Assembly: GCA_020536535.1 (NCBI GenBank)
Contig: JAHLWZ010000986.1
Coordinates: forward strand, 1-33,023
Source: Pelomyxa schiedti
Taxonomy: Eukaryota; Evosea; Pelobiontida; Pelomyxidae
Reading direction: 5' to 3'
DNA length: 33,023 nucleotides
Shown here piece after piece: positions 1 to 11,676 of this stretch. Position numbers and translations under genes: made by a program. The notes under the pieces were generated by a model that saw only the letters and a list, made by a program, of their open reading frames with translations, had not been told where the DNA came from and searched no databases. The stretch's first letter is position 1. Every line of letters starts with the position of its first letter.

Positions 1-1
1 A

Positions 2-196
2 AATACAAAAAAAAAAAAAAAAAAAAAAAGCACCATAGAGCTGCTGAAGACCCCACGGCATTCCAAAGTCGACAAACTTGACAAGCCATCAGCAACGTCT
101 CCGGTGAATCTAACAGATACCCACCCGTCAACACTTCCTCCACAACAAATCTCGGCACCACCCCCACTTCGTCATCCATCACGCTTCGTTACTTGA
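2..196 (+). CDS. Possible 3' end of an unknown upstream gene (partial)
   Basis: One frame stays open from the left edge, through a poly-A run, to a TGA at 194-196. The readable part is a basic, Pro/Ser/Thr-rich tail (start TIELLKTPRHSKVDKLDKP, end RHPSRFVT). A possible acceptor TAG lies at 36-38, so coding may begin only after it. Only 43 nt separate this stop from the ATG of the next gene, which would be very tight but matches the close packing elsewhere in the window. I do not recognise the protein. It could equally be noncoding 5' flank of the FtsX gene. Confidence 0.25.
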   Translation, partial: NTKKKKKKKSTIELLKTPRHSKVDKLDKPSATSPVNLTDTHPSTLPPQQISAPPPLRHPSRFVT

Positions 197-239
197 ACGA
201 ACAATAGAAAAATTAGAGGAAATTAGAACCACAGAAAGT

Positions 240-3200
240 ATGGACGATGGGGCTGGAATAGAACTGGACGAAGTGCCCGCGGCCACGAGACGCAGGGAGC
301 CTGAGCGTGTTGGCGTACCCGGGGTACGAGGGCGAGTGGAAGCACTTATGGGAGGCAGGGGCGTCCGGGAACTGGTGTCTATGGGACTAAAGTGGATGGC
401 GTCGACGGCGTTGTTGTGGTTGCACTTCTGCAAACAGACCTGGGTGCAAATAAAAACCAACAAGGCACGCATTTGGCATCACTTCCCTGCTCCGTTTTGT
501 TGTTGAGAGGCTGCCATTTCTTTTATATTATTACTTATTGCCATTTGTTGTCGTTTCGTGTTTTGCATACAATCCTGCTTCAAGTAAGAAAAAATTCACA
601 AATAAATGCCACCCAGGCCAACTACACAATTGGATTTTTGGCTTGCTTTGTTGTTGTTACAGTGGTGGCAATACTATTGTCAGTAGTCACAAATGCTCCT
701 GTTATATACCTTCGTTTATCTGAATTACAAGATGGTGAAAAGGATGTTGTTTTAGAGTATGTCTGGTTCAACCCTTTTACTTCCTTTGACAGCTACAATC
801 AGGATAAACACTGACACTGGTTATACTCTTCTCAATTTTTCAATGGCACGTTCTGTTCTTGCTACTGATGAAGGGTTCAATTACACTACCCCAAGGCAAG
901 CCTACTGAGTCTTCAATAAATTTACTCCATTTGCAGATGGGAGTTATCTGGGCGCATTGTCCATTCCAACTCATGCCCTCCTGGACTCGATCTTGCAGAC
1001 CCATATTGGAAGTACCATGGTTCTTTTTCACGACTGTAGTTTTAAGTGTACTGATGCATTATCAAAGGTGTTGAAACAGACCCTTCTATTGGCTATTGTG
1101 AAGACCCAGATACATGCCTCCAGTATTTCTTTTTTGATAGAGGGGGTGGGGCTTCCAATGCAATCTTATTATACAAGAACCATATGTCCTGGTACACTTG
1201 AGTCCAATGACTTACTGGTAATCGATTCCGATCGGGAGCATGAAATATTGCTTGGACGAGCTTGGGACTTGCCAAAGTTGGAAAGGGGTAATTGCTATTT
1301 GAAAAGTACCCTCGCGAGATCTCTTCACGCACAAGTGGGAGATGTGATGCTTGTTGGTGTTACTGTGACTCAAACGGGACTAATTAGTTTAATGAATGCC
1401 GTAATGCATGGCTCTTACACCACTCTGAATTCCACAGTGGCTTGGATGCCTTTTACTGTGGCGGCAATTTATGATAAACCCAAGGTGTACCCTCACTTGA
1501 TTGATTCCTAGTTTAACTGTGTTCAGGGTAAACATGCTGCCCAGTCAGATATTGCTTTGATCGTGGAATATGAATGTATTACATTACCACCTATTGCCAT
1601 GCAATTGACCTAACTGCAACTAAAGATTTTATCTCATACCTTGGGCAGCAAATGGATCCATGGGATGAAGAGTTACGAAACTACATCACACAGGTTTGAG
1701 GTTTCTCAGTGAATGGGTTTTGGTTGTAAATTGAAAAAAAAAGGTTGATCTATACCAACACGCAAGGAGTATGGTTGTGAATCTGCCTCCTCCCCGTGTT
1801 TCTGCTTATATGAGCTCCAATGTTGACGTTGTTCAATCTCGGGTTATTAAATTTGCGTCTGAGGTACTTTTTCCCCTCTCTTTTCGGAGTTTTACCATAT
1901 TAGGTCGCTTACAGAGCAGGGTTCAATAATATCGATGTGTCACTCCCAGTTTTGGATAGCATTATTAACTTCAGTTTTGTCACCTTGTTTCTTGGGCTCC
2001 TCATCAATATATCTATTGTCATTCTTGTACTGTTCAGTTGGACATTAATGCCTCACTCTAACCTCAATCAGTTATTTCTGTCAGTAATTCTTATTTACTC
2101 TCTCTTAATGATCAATGTTGAGACACGTACATTTGAGATGGGTGTCATGCGCACTCTTGGTACTTCCAAACTTGGTGTTATTGGGCTGATGATCACTCAG
2201 GTAACCTCTTTATTGTGTAGTATTAAGATAGACGAACCTTAGGCTATGGCCTATGCTTTACCCTCTTGGATTCTCGGAATGTGCTTTGCACAACTAGTTG
2301 AAGTTTTCATTGCTAAGGCATTTGAAGCACTTACAGCAGTAATCAGAAAATAAATGAGTTTCTTCTTTCTAACCATGCCATTAAGGTTCCATTGAGTAAA
2401 CTACTATCTCCAAATGCTGTTGGGATAGCAACTCTGCTCGGCTTTCTCATTCCTATTTTATCATCCATTCTTCCTATACGGTAACTAATTTATTCTTCAT
2501 ACTTTCAATTCTTTTATTCCCACAGAACTGCATTAACACAAGAGCTTCAGGAGTCACTCGATACAAGACGCTCCAAGACTCAAGTGTGTGGGAACTTCCC
2601 TTCGATTTGGGTGTAACTAAAACAGGCTGTTCAAATCACCATGGAGCGTGCAGAACCTGGGAAAATCAATTGGACCCTTATTCTCGTAGGAATGGTACTT
2701 ACTGTTTTTGGGTGTGCCCTCCTGACCTTTTTTTTTTTTTTGCCAAATCTATGTCTCAACACTCAAAGGTTTGGAATCTACTATGTGCTTCCGTCAAGCC
2801 TTCTGGCCAATAACTTCCAAGTGATGCTAAATATGTTCTTTTTATTAATTATGTCCATGCTTCTTGGTCTTGTACTATTGTCATTGAGTCTCGGTAAGGC
2901 TCATAACTTTTGTACAAGTCTGTAATTCTTATCTCAGAGACTTTGCTTGAGAAAATATTTTGTTGGCTCTTCTTTTTCTGGGACCACACAGCAATTGTTC
3001 ATAGTATTTTCCTTTCTCATACTGCTCATCCACTGACTACTGCAGTTTTAATGAAAAATTTAATTGCCCATAAACTGAGGTACAAATAAGAAAGGTAAAT
3101 CCAAAATTTGAAAGGATAGTAGGAACCGCAAGACAACAATTATGTACTCTGTGTCATTGAGCTTCATTATTTTTATTTTTGTTGCATACAATATGCAGGT

Positions 3201-4861
3201 TCTTTAAAAATTGGACTGGTGCACCCTAAAATTTGAAAATAGGTTTCCTCTTTCCAGTACTCCCTTCTGCAAGATGCCGGTGCTCCTGTTGTAGTTTATG
3301 CAAGGGGGAGCTCCAATTTATTACCGGTACCAAATCAACATCACTCTTTTGTTTCTACTGAAAAAAATTATAGCTGGCTCAATCCTTAGAAGGAGCGGCA
3401 GCTGCAGATCCCAGAATCCAAGGGTATACTTGGAAAACTAGAAACCTGGCGGAGATAACCGGAATGGGCCTGGGAGTCAGCAACTTGGGTACACAAACAA
3501 CTACTGACTTGGCAGCACATAACCCCCTCTAGGGCATATTTATAGTGCGTCTAATACCATATATGGGTTGTCGCCGAATTTTTTCAATGTTTCTCTTCCC
3601 AGCTTCCTGAAGGTTCGGAAACATAACTGCCCTATTTGTTAAGTACTTTTTCGAAGGTTTCAGAACAATTGTATGATCCCTCAGTTCCAAGCAATGCCAT
3701 CCCATCTGAAAGGGTTTATACCTTGGTGTGTTTACTCTTGAGACAACTACTGCTTACATAGTGGAAGGATGGTAGCCGCTCGACAGTGCTTGGTTCCACA
3801 TACAAGAAGTATCTTGGGGTAAAACCTGGAGACCACTTTTTAATGACCTTTAGTGATAAGTACTCAGTACTCTAAAAAACCCAGGTCACTTACACACTCT
3901 CAGTGCCCCCCTCATAACCAAGGTCGCACAATTTTTGGATAGTGCACCCTCATTTGTTTTTTCCAAATTTCCCTCAACAACCGACCAAGTAAGCATCCAC
4001 TCCAGTCCATAGCCGACCTATCACTATAGGATACATTTATTTCGTTTCCTTCGTATCTCAGGATGTCCAATGGTGGCATCCCATCTATGAAGCAACTACC
4101 ACTACGAGAATTTTTAATCAAAGTGAAGCCTGATACACCTTACTCACAGTTTGATGATATAATTGTAACTTCCTATCCACCCAAAAGCCAAATTCACTCA
4201 CTAACAGGATGGATTGTGGAGTGCCGCAGTTTCAACCCCAAATACCGTACCCCCGAGTATATGGGATTTCAGAGATGAGATGGAACCTTTTGTTGTAGCT
4301 GCACAGATCATGACCTTATTCTTCGTGTGTAGGACTTGGTACATCGAAAATTTGAAGCACTTACCACCACAAGTTATTCATGACAGCAATTGCCATGACA
4401 ACCTCATTCTTTTCACTAATTTCGAGTATGTTTGCAAACATTTACGAACAGACAAAAGAAATTGGTGTATTGAGAGCAGTTGGACTCTCCAAGTCCTGGT
4501 TGTATGTTCCTTACTTTGAGTAAAAGCCATAATTTTTTTTCCCCACTACAGGAGTAGAGTATACATCTACGAGGCATTTATTGTAGTCTTTTCCTCCTCA
4601 TTTTTTGGTCTCCTTATTGGAACCGCTGTTGGGTAGAGCTGAATTATACCAGCCTAATTAACTAAAACTCAAATGAATAGGTGGACAATGACCCTGCAAC
4701 AGCTTTTATTTACACAACTGCCGATCCCATTTATTTTCCCCTGGCAGATTTTGCTTGTTGTTTTTGTACTGTCTGTAGTATTTGCGCTGCTGTCTGCACT
4801 TGGCCCAGTCCGCAGAGTTATTTCAAGACCTGTTGTTCATATTCTCCGCATGTTGACCTAA
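240..4861 (+). CDS. FtsX-like permease, double FtsX domain, intron-dense
   Basis: Large multipass membrane protein of the protist FtsX-like permease family, presumably an ABC-transporter-type permease; substrate unknown. The ATG at 240 opens a soluble N-terminus ending KQTWVQIKTNKA. After splicing this reads into ANYTIGFLACFVVVTVVAILL (617 on), the first membrane helix, followed by an extracytoplasmic stretch with LRLSELQDGEKDVVLE and DREHEILLGRAWDLP. The first FtsX core is near 1937-2200 (INVETRTFEMGVMRTLG); SLDTRRSKTQAV and ERAEPGKINW follow near 2550-2690. A second block has NRKTTIMYSVSLSFIIFIF (3130-3200). The final FtsX core is at 4290-4850 (NIYEQTKEIGVLRAVGLSKSW, then helices ending in HILRMLT and TAA). 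At least twenty introns are needed, for example 757-802, 1020-1067 and probable GC-AG introns at 465-616 and 896-936. The pieces join into one family-like protein, so I call it intact; a few joins (near 1150-1210, 1860-1920, 3985-4063) remain unsettled. Confidence 0.82.
896..936 (+). other. Probable GC-AG intron in the FtsX-like gene
   Basis: The donor reads AG|GCAAGC and the acceptor TTTGCAG. Unspliced, the frame hits TGA within a few codons. Splicing joins NYTTPR to WELSGRIVHSNSCPPG, which reads like the family's extracytoplasmic segment. The length of 41 nt matches the GT-AG introns here. Confidence 0.5.
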
Positions 4862-4921
4862 TTGTGGGTGTGGAAGTCAGAGAGGAAAAAATAGATTTTT
4901 TCACCTTCAATTCAGATGGAA

Positions 4922-6428
4922 TCATTCATTGTTTTTTATTTCTGTGACAAGGGAATCGAGTTGTTGGGCCAAGCTTGCTTGTTTTGCATTCAGTTCTGAT
5001 TTTTCGTTTGGGTTTAAGTGAAGCCCACAATTGGGAAACAAAACCTGCTCCACGTTGATTTTGGTCTTGCATTGTGGTTTGCATTGCCGAAAGTGCGTTG
5101 CTGAGTGCATCAATCATCCCAGCAGTGGAGCTCTCTTGGTAACACAGTTTGTCATTAAGAAAAGCAATTTGGACAAGTGTCTGGAAGAACAGTTAGTCCC
5201 AAAAGGAAAAGGAAAAGTGTAAGAGGGGAATGGCAATACTTTCTTTTGTTCCAAACTATCAGCAGCATCACTGGCTAAAAGGTGTTAAAAATGTATAGGT
5301 ATAAAACTGGAGGCTGTACAAGGATTCGCTATTTTTACAGAGAGTGCCATAAGTGCTTTAGACAGCTCTTCAATTTGAGTGCGTGGGTCAGTAGCATTTA
5401 CTTCAGACCAAACTGTGATGCCCACACGCTTTTTTGCATCCTGCTTGATCTTTTCATATTTTTGAATCTGTTCTTTTTTGTTGTTTTTAGCCAAGAATAA
5501 CCAGTAAGATATTCATGTATCTACCTTCAAGATCAGACTTGCTTATTTGCAGGGATGTCATTTGATGCTCAAGATATGAAACTTGGCTCCTCAACTCCTG
5601 AAGTGTAGGTTCCATACTTCTAAGTTTTTCTTTGAATGAAACAGTGTTGGTAACTAATTTTCTTCTCCTAACACTGAAGAGCAGGCCACCAACCTTTCAA
5701 TTCAGCTATCTGCTCTTGCTTCTTACGGAACATTTCTTTTGCTTCAGAATCATCACTCCCCCTTTGATGTTTTTGGTTTTTAGTTTGTCGACAGGTTTTT
5801 TTGCAGTAGAAAAAATGACACCAAAAAAAAAAAAAAAAACCTGGGCAACATACTTTGGCATAGACTTGAGTGCAGTGTCCGCACCACCGTGGGCAGGTGA
5901 ATGGGGGGGAGTCGTGGGCGGAGCAGTCGACGCGGACAGCTGCACCCTCCCAGAGGGCTTTATCACCATCCCCCTCTGCAGCTGCTGCTGCCTCTGCTGC
6001 TCGTCCTCCTCCCCGCCGCCACCACGCCTTCCTCCTCCCCCTCCCACACCGCCACCACCGCCTCCCGACTTGCGCCCCCCGTGCTCGTGGCCGTGCTCGT
6101 GCTCGTGCCTGCTGTCCCCGCGGCTCCCGCTGCTGCCCCGGCTGTTGTCGTGCCTGTCGTCGTCGTCCCCGCCGCCGCCCCCGCTGCTGCCGCCGCTGCT
6201 CCCCCCGCCCGACGCGGCGATCACCTCGGCGATGGTGGGGCAGGTGCCCCCGACGCTGTTGGAGCGCAGCCGCGAGGCCCGCGAGTGGCGCATGTGTGGC
6301 AGGTGCGAGGTTATGGACGAGCCCTTGCTCGGTGTCGCGGGAGGCGTGGTCGCGCCAGGCGTAGGCGACGGCGGCGCCTCGCCCCCTCGCGCCGCTGCGG
6401 CTGCCGCAGCCGCCTTCTTCTTGCCCAT
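4922..6428 (-). CDS. Coiled-coil protein with low-complexity N-terminus, unknown function
   Basis: Starts at ATG 6428 (MGKKK, then polyalanine). The first exon, to about 5841, encodes a disordered region rich in Ala, Pro, Gly, Ser and Asp, with a His/Glu run (RHEHEHGHEHGG) and Gly tracts. A poly-T-containing intron (5841 down to about 5767) joins SMPKYVAQ to GSDDSEAKEMFRKKQEQIAEL. Further joins give KVTNTVSFKEKLRSMEPT, LQELRSQVSYLEHQMTSLQ, EEQIQKYEKIKQDAKKRVG and ATDPRTQIEELSKALMALS. The last exons give MIDALSNALSAMQTTMQDQ and ELNAKQASLAQQLDSLVTEI before the stop. The C-terminal half is heptad-rich and probably oligomerises. Family not recognised; a cytoskeletal or complex-assembly role is only a guess. 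It converges on the FtsX gene with 60 nt between stops and diverges from the RabGAP gene. Confidence 0.65.
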
Positions 6429-6745
6429 TTCGTTTGCGGATATTTTCGACCTTCTGGAAACGAGTTCGGCTAAAAACGAAAGGTGGCCCTTGGGGCTTCC
6501 TGTTGGTTTCTGACAATGGTCGGTCAGACGGAATCAGAGAGAAACGAGTTGAATGACATTGGGTGAGTCTGCTTATGCTGCATACCTCCCAAAAAGTCTA
6601 GTTCTGAACTGTTGCAGATCTCAAATGGCGGTTTGTCCACCAGGTGGACGTTTTTTTCTTCGATCTGGGCCTGCCCCATAAAGCACATCAAAGAAAATAA
6701 GCAGAGTTCTCTCTCAACTTATCAAACCCAATTATTAATTTAACC
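6429..6745. promoter_or_regulatory. Divergent intergenic region between coiled-coil gene and RabGAP gene
   Basis: This 317-nt stretch separates two oppositely transcribed start codons, so both promoters must lie here or in upstream noncoding exons. An upstream ATG at about 6516 on the minus strand is open into the coiled-coil gene in another frame. No clear TATA box or other named motif is visible. Function inferred from position only. Confidence 0.35.
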
Positions 6746-9700
6746 ATGTTGATACGGCGTACCAACAGCTCGATCGAAGCTAAACGCTCCCACTCCACAT
6801 CATCCCCAAGCAAAAATACAAGCCAAGATCCATATCCCGACGACACACACACGAGATCCACGTACGAAGAAACCGTACTCTGTAAATCCGACACTCCGGC
6901 GGACGGCGTCGACGAGGTGCCATTAAAACTTACCGACCCACCGTCGTCCTACGGCGACGCGTCGCCCGCAAACACGACCACGAACGCATCGCAACAAGCT
7001 CCCGCAAACGCGACGACGACAGCGTCAACGACAACGACAACGACGGCGTCTTCTTCTTCGGCAGTCGTAGTCGCTGTCACTAACCCCTCGCCGGCCGCCT
7101 CGCCCTCGCTCTCGTCCACTTCGGCCTCTTCATCGTCGCCGGTTGGCGCGCTGGCTACGAGCAGCCCGCCTCCGGCTCCGGCGCCGCCGCCTACGACTAC
7201 GAAAAATGACTCTAAGTGGGTGGCCTCGCGGAGGCCGCGGACGCGCTCTACGTCGCTACCTTCTTTGCAGGCGAGCTTGCTGTCTCGCGCGTGGGTGACT
7301 GACTCTTTGGACTTGGATGGCAGAACCAGTGAAAGTGCTGATGAACTGCAAGTACAGTCGATTGATGTCACCACATTTGACGAACCTTGTGGATCGGACG
7401 ATTTAATTGACCTGGGCACTGCCCCGCACCCAAACGACGGTGCTACCGGCATTCAGTGTGTGGCCGAGTCCGTTTTGCCTGGAGTGTGCCTTCCAAGTAA
7501 GCCCGCACCTAAACCACCAGGTCCCACTCTGCCATTGGTTCCTGCTCCCCTGCCCCCAGGAATGCACCCACTAGCACCTCCACCTCCAGCTCCCACGCAC
7601 CCTGCACCTTCCCCTCCTGCGGAGGCTTTGGAATCATCAACCTCTGTGCCTTTGCCTCCCTCTCCGACTCGTTCCGCCTCTACATCACCAAGACCCTCCA
7701 CAGGCTCACCTGTTTCAACAACCGGCTCATCTGTTCCTGTATTATCAATGTCTTCCTCATCGGTGCCTATATCAGGCGACCCACCCAAGCTGTCCAAATT
7801 CGAAGCCAGGTTGCCTCATACTTTCTATCCAAGTCCATGTGAATAATGAACTTGATCAAAAAGAGTTGCAATGTTCAAAGGAGTTGCTTCAGCACCAATT
7901 TGTGATTTGCAGAAACTGCGTGCCCTAGCATTTTCTGGTATTTGGATTCGTTCTTGGGTTTTTTTCTGATATCTAGTAGGCATACCTGACAGTGTCCCTG
8001 GCATTCGCTCCACTTTCTGGAAAGTAAGTCCAACAAATTTCAAAACTCTTCTCACAAGTTCAGTTACTTCTGAATTACCTCCCAGTACAACTTTCAGAAA
8101 GGGAAACAAAAGTCTTGAATTGCAGGAAGCAATATTGGGAATTGTTTCACGAATTGATTGTTCACCCTGAGTCTACACTAGATCAGATACAAAGAAATAA
8201 AAGACACCCTGTAAGAGTACCAGAAAACATGACGGTATAATAAAGTTTCCCTTCTGGCCAACGATTAATACGTACCAGAAAACACCTGTATTCGAAGTTG
8301 GATCCAAACACGGTTCACCTGATGTATGCTCTTCTACTGTGCAGATCTATTCTCACTGTACTTTTCTTGAACAGCAAAGCATAGCAGCACAAAGTACCTG
8401 GAAACAGTTGTTCACACATAATGAAACGTGGGAGCAAATTGATAAAGATGTAAAAAGAACACTTCCCGATATGCACTTCTTCGAAAATGTTCCGCCTCTT
8501 TATTCCACTACATTTTTGTAAGCCATTAAATAGGTAGAACTGCATCAATCACTCCAGCATATTCTGTTCATTTATGCCAAATTAAATCCCAGAGTTTCCT
8601 ACGTCCAAGGTTTTTTACAAAATTTTTTCCTTTACTAAGAACTTGTCAGGAATGAATGAAATTGCTGGTCGAATTTTTTATGTATTTGCAAGCGATCGGG
8701 ACCCAGATACTAGAGGTATTTCTACAACAAAACACAGTGTTTAATCTATGTTTTATTTTTCCCTTCGAAAAGATAATGCAGAAGCTGATGCATTTTTCTG
8801 CTTTACCAACCTCATGACTGAAATCCTTGAGTTTTTCACAAAGACTTTGGATGGCGACTGTGCCGGGGTAGAGGGATGGATCGTTAAGCTAGATACTATG
8901 TTACTAAAGAGAGATCCGGTATTATGGCATGACTTGCAAAATAAAGGAGTTGACCCGCATTTCTATGGTTTCAGGTAAGAAACTTCAATTGCATCACATT
9001 TAACCCTTCGTCTTCGAGATGGATTACACTATTGCTTTCACAGGAGTTTGAGCTCCCTGATGTTTTGCGATTATGGGACTCCTTCTTATCTGATGAAAAG
9101 AGATTCTCTTTTGTAATTTACTTTTGCTGTGCAATGTTGTTGTGAGCATATCTTCTCTGTTCCTGCCCTTTATCGACCTTGTTCCAGAGCTGTACGTGAG
9201 CGTTTGCTTAGTGAAGCGTTTGCAGAAAATGTGCATTTACTGCAGGTTTTTCCCATTCACATACTGGAAGAATGCACTCTAACTATTTAATGGATGTCAG
9301 TTTAGAATTATCCTATCATTGGATTTGATAAGCTCTTTGAACTAGCTGCTGCATTAAGGGACACACCCATCCGATTTTCTGATGGTGACGACGAAGAAAC
9401 AGATTCGGATGATCCTCAGGTTTTTCTGCTCCTTTTCGAACGACCTGCAGTAAGCAATTAAAAAAGGGAAAGAAAAAGAGGTTGAATCCTCTTGCTCTTC
9501 TAGACACTTCTACTCTCCATAAGTCAAAGAACCGGCTGCAAAAGACCTTGCGAACTATTCACCACAAAACCGTACTCGTCACGAGTGGTGCTTCCTCATC
9601 CCCCAGTCCAGACACAACCGCCACGTCTCCCTCATTCACTCCCGACCCTCCACCGGCACCGCCTCCACCACCTCCACTCACATTACACAAACCAAACTTA

Positions 9701-10035
9701 CTGGAGTTTGATTTGTTTGATGGCACAGATGAATTGGATGGTAAGCTTGTTAACTCATTCACACTGCCCTAACTCCACATAGAATATCTCAACACACAGA
9801 AAACAAGTGCAAGAACTACATGGTGCAGTGGTGCACGGCCCATCTTGGAGGAGAAGAAAAAATCCTTCCTGTGAATGGAATGATGTTGTACTTGGGTTTG
9901 TAATTTAACCTTTTTTTTTTTTTTTTGTCTTGCAGACACTTTTTTTTTCCTAAAAGAACAACAGCGTACTTACAGAGAAAACCAACTTCGGACATTTCTT
10001 TTCTCCAAAACTTATCTGAAAAGAAAAGCGTCTGA
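6746..10035 (+). CDS. TBC-domain Rab GTPase-activating protein, TBC1D13-like
   Basis: RabGAP that would accelerate GTP hydrolysis on a Rab in membrane traffic. Exon 1 (6746-7809) encodes about 355 residues of Ser/Thr/Pro-rich disordered sequence with proline runs. Intron 7810-7863 leads into MFKGVASAPICDLQKLRALAFSGIPD, the start of the TBC fold. Both catalytic fingers are present: IDKDVKR (IxxDxxR, near 8438) and SYVQGMNEI (YxQ, near 8597-8660). Then come NAEADAFFCFTNLMTEIL, DPHFYGFRW, LRLWDSFLSDEKRF and LLSEAFAENVHLLQ, the order seen in TBC1D13. The C-terminal exon carries a basic patch (GKKKRLNPLALL) and a polyproline run near 9650. A canonical intron (9900-9935, GTAATT, 16 T, TTGCAG) overlaps the stop at 9901-9903; using it extends the protein to TGA 10033-10035. 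If retained, the protein ends at 9903. Looks catalytically competent. Confidence 0.84.
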
Positions 10036-10108
10036 GTATTGTACGTTCAAAATCAAACGAAATGCACTGGGCGCCCATTTGATAATCTTGTTTTGTGGAC
10101 AATCTTCT

Positions 10109-11054
10109 AGATAATAATCCCTTCTTTTCATCCGAGTGTCGCTGGCGCCACTCAGTATTCTCCTGCGCGCCTTTCCGTGGAGTGTGGTCCCAACCACCAC
10201 CACCACCACAGAGGTTGCACCTTTACCGCCCATCCAGGCAACAAGTTCTGCCGCAGCACCCCTGTCATCATCCATCCCTGTTGCTGCTGTAGAACCAATA
10301 CCGACGATCCCCCTTGTTGTGGTTGGCGCCTACTTCCACGGTGAGGTTGATCCACAGAGGGCGATGACGTACACTCCCACTTGTGTGGAGTACTTCAGAG
10401 GGTGGTACGATTCTCTCCACCAGCGGGGAATCCACGGCTGGACGAGACTGGGGTGAGGCAGATGGAGACCGACACGTTCAAGTTTGTGCTGGTGGACAAG
10501 TCACAGTACAGTACGAAGATGCACCCAAACGAGTGGAGGATGCTTGCCCTCCTGGATTTGGTGCGGAACCACAGTGAGTGGGAGTACGTGATGTCCACTG
10601 ATGTTCGGGATGTGAGGTTCAACAGAAACCCAGTCGAGATGATGCGGAACATCACTGGCCGGGACATATTCTTCTCGTGGGAGGTGAACCCAGCATGGGC
10701 AAAACGTGGAAGGGGTGCGAAGAGATTGGCAGGACTGACGAACAGAAGAAGCTGTACTCCTGTGCAGTGTTTGGTGGAAAGCGGGAAGCGATGATTCTAC
10801 ACCTGGAAATGGTGGCACAACATCTGATCAGGATGGCAGAGCACACTGGAAACTCCACCAAGGAAGTCTGTGACATGATGGCACACAACATACCCATCCA
10901 CGATTTTTGGATGGGAAACTCAACTGTGCACCAGGGGAGAATGTGGGACGGGGATGACAGTCACCCTTTGTTCAGTATCAACTTGACCCCTGATCAGGAG
11001 CAGAGATACTCTGTTGTCCATAAAAGAAGACGATCACTGGCCTGCCCTAAATAG
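10109..11054 (+). pseudogene. Glycosyltransferase-like pseudogene, copy 1
   Basis: Nearly co-linear with the intact gene at 21211-22194, with long stretches almost identical (about 10470-10680 against 21500-21720). It is broken in several ways. The position matching the intact ATG reads AGA (10109-10111). A 19-nt deletion follows GGAATCCACGG (near 10436), and a further net loss of about 10 nt falls near 10695. The coding homology therefore runs in three successive frames (10136-10456, 10381-10794, 10677-11054). A (CCA)n run near 10190-10205 adds a threonine stretch to the N-terminal part. The TAG at 11052-11054 is lost in the intact copy, which reads on. Homology to the intact copy continues only patchily for about 80 nt past the stop. 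Confidence 0.85.
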
Positions 11055-11272
11055 TACTTAATTTTATTTCACTGCACCACTCAATACTTTCTCTCTTTGT
11101 TGTTGTATTGACATCGCCACCGAGAGTTACAAGAGACGAAGATGATATTGTAGTACTAGTAGTTGGTGCCGTCGTTCATCGCCGAATGTTCAAAGTGTGG
11201 CCACAAGGCTGGGGCGTTTAGTGGAGAGAGGGATGTCGTTTGTACCTCCTGAGCCCGATTTAAAACAGTTTC

Positions 11273-11362
11273 TGGCTGAATAAAATAATCAACAGACCGG
11301 AACGCTGTACTTTCGTTATCAGCGCTCAGGATCGGTGGTCTGGTGTTTTTTGTATTCAGCCA
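11273..11362. repeat. 90-bp inverted-repeat (foldback) element, copy A
   Basis: Begins TGGCTGAATAAAATAATC and ends TGTATTCAGCCA. The 9-bp outer arms TGGCTGAAT / ATTCAGCCA are perfect, and the similarity extends about 26 bp inward to AGACC / GGTCT. The interior holds CGCTG and CAGCG, which could extend the hairpin. A second copy is at 22375-22465. It resembles a tiny MITE or a conserved RNA/DNA hairpin. No convincing target-site duplication is visible. Confidence 0.75.
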
Positions 11363-11676
11363 GTTGGTGAGATTTGGAAGCACAAGTTTTTCATTTTCCC
11401 GTCGAGGGCAGAAAGTTGCTTTCTTCGACTGGGGATTCAAGTATCTGCCAGTTCGACAATTCACTTTGCTCAGTGTGTTTGAGCAAAACAAAGACCATCA
11501 GGTTTTGTGAATCAAATCGATGCAAGCGTCGACGTTCATAGGTAGGCACATTGGAAAGGCGTGGCGGTGGGGCAATCCCATAATAGAATAAACAGTTATT
11601 CCCCCGAATAGTGCTGACTACCAGTCGGTGCCACCCACTTTGGCAGAAATTGGCTCGAAGTTGGGTACTTCCTGAA
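11363..11676. other. Intergenic, no gene seen
   Basis: Between the foldback element and the first Aladin ATG. Frames are short and broken on both strands. It presumably holds the Aladin promoter or a noncoding 5' exon. No motif is convincing. Confidence 0.4.

Noticed and set aside
896-936. In-frame TGA in the FtsX-like gene as evidence for a reassigned code or selenocysteine
   Set aside because: A 41-nt intron with GC donor and TTTGCAG acceptor removes it, and TGA ends several other genes normally.
5632-6513. Long plus-strand ORF (293 codons) opposite the coiled-coil gene
   Set aside because: It arises from the GC-rich biased first exon read backwards and spans minus-strand introns; its Pro/Cys/Ser strings have no domain and splicing evidence favours the minus strand.
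6949-7797. Minus-strand ORFs opposite the RabGAP first exon
   Set aside because: Gly/Val/Ala-rich mirror images of the Thr/Pro/Ala-rich coding strand; no start context or continuation.
8490-8540. 16-20-nt mini-intron in the RabGAP
   Set aside because: A donor after HFFEN gives a 45-nt intron of normal size and keeps the frame.
11156-11491. 111-codon minus-strand ORF across foldback copy A
   Set aside because: The corresponding frame in copy B is interrupted, so coding is not conserved.
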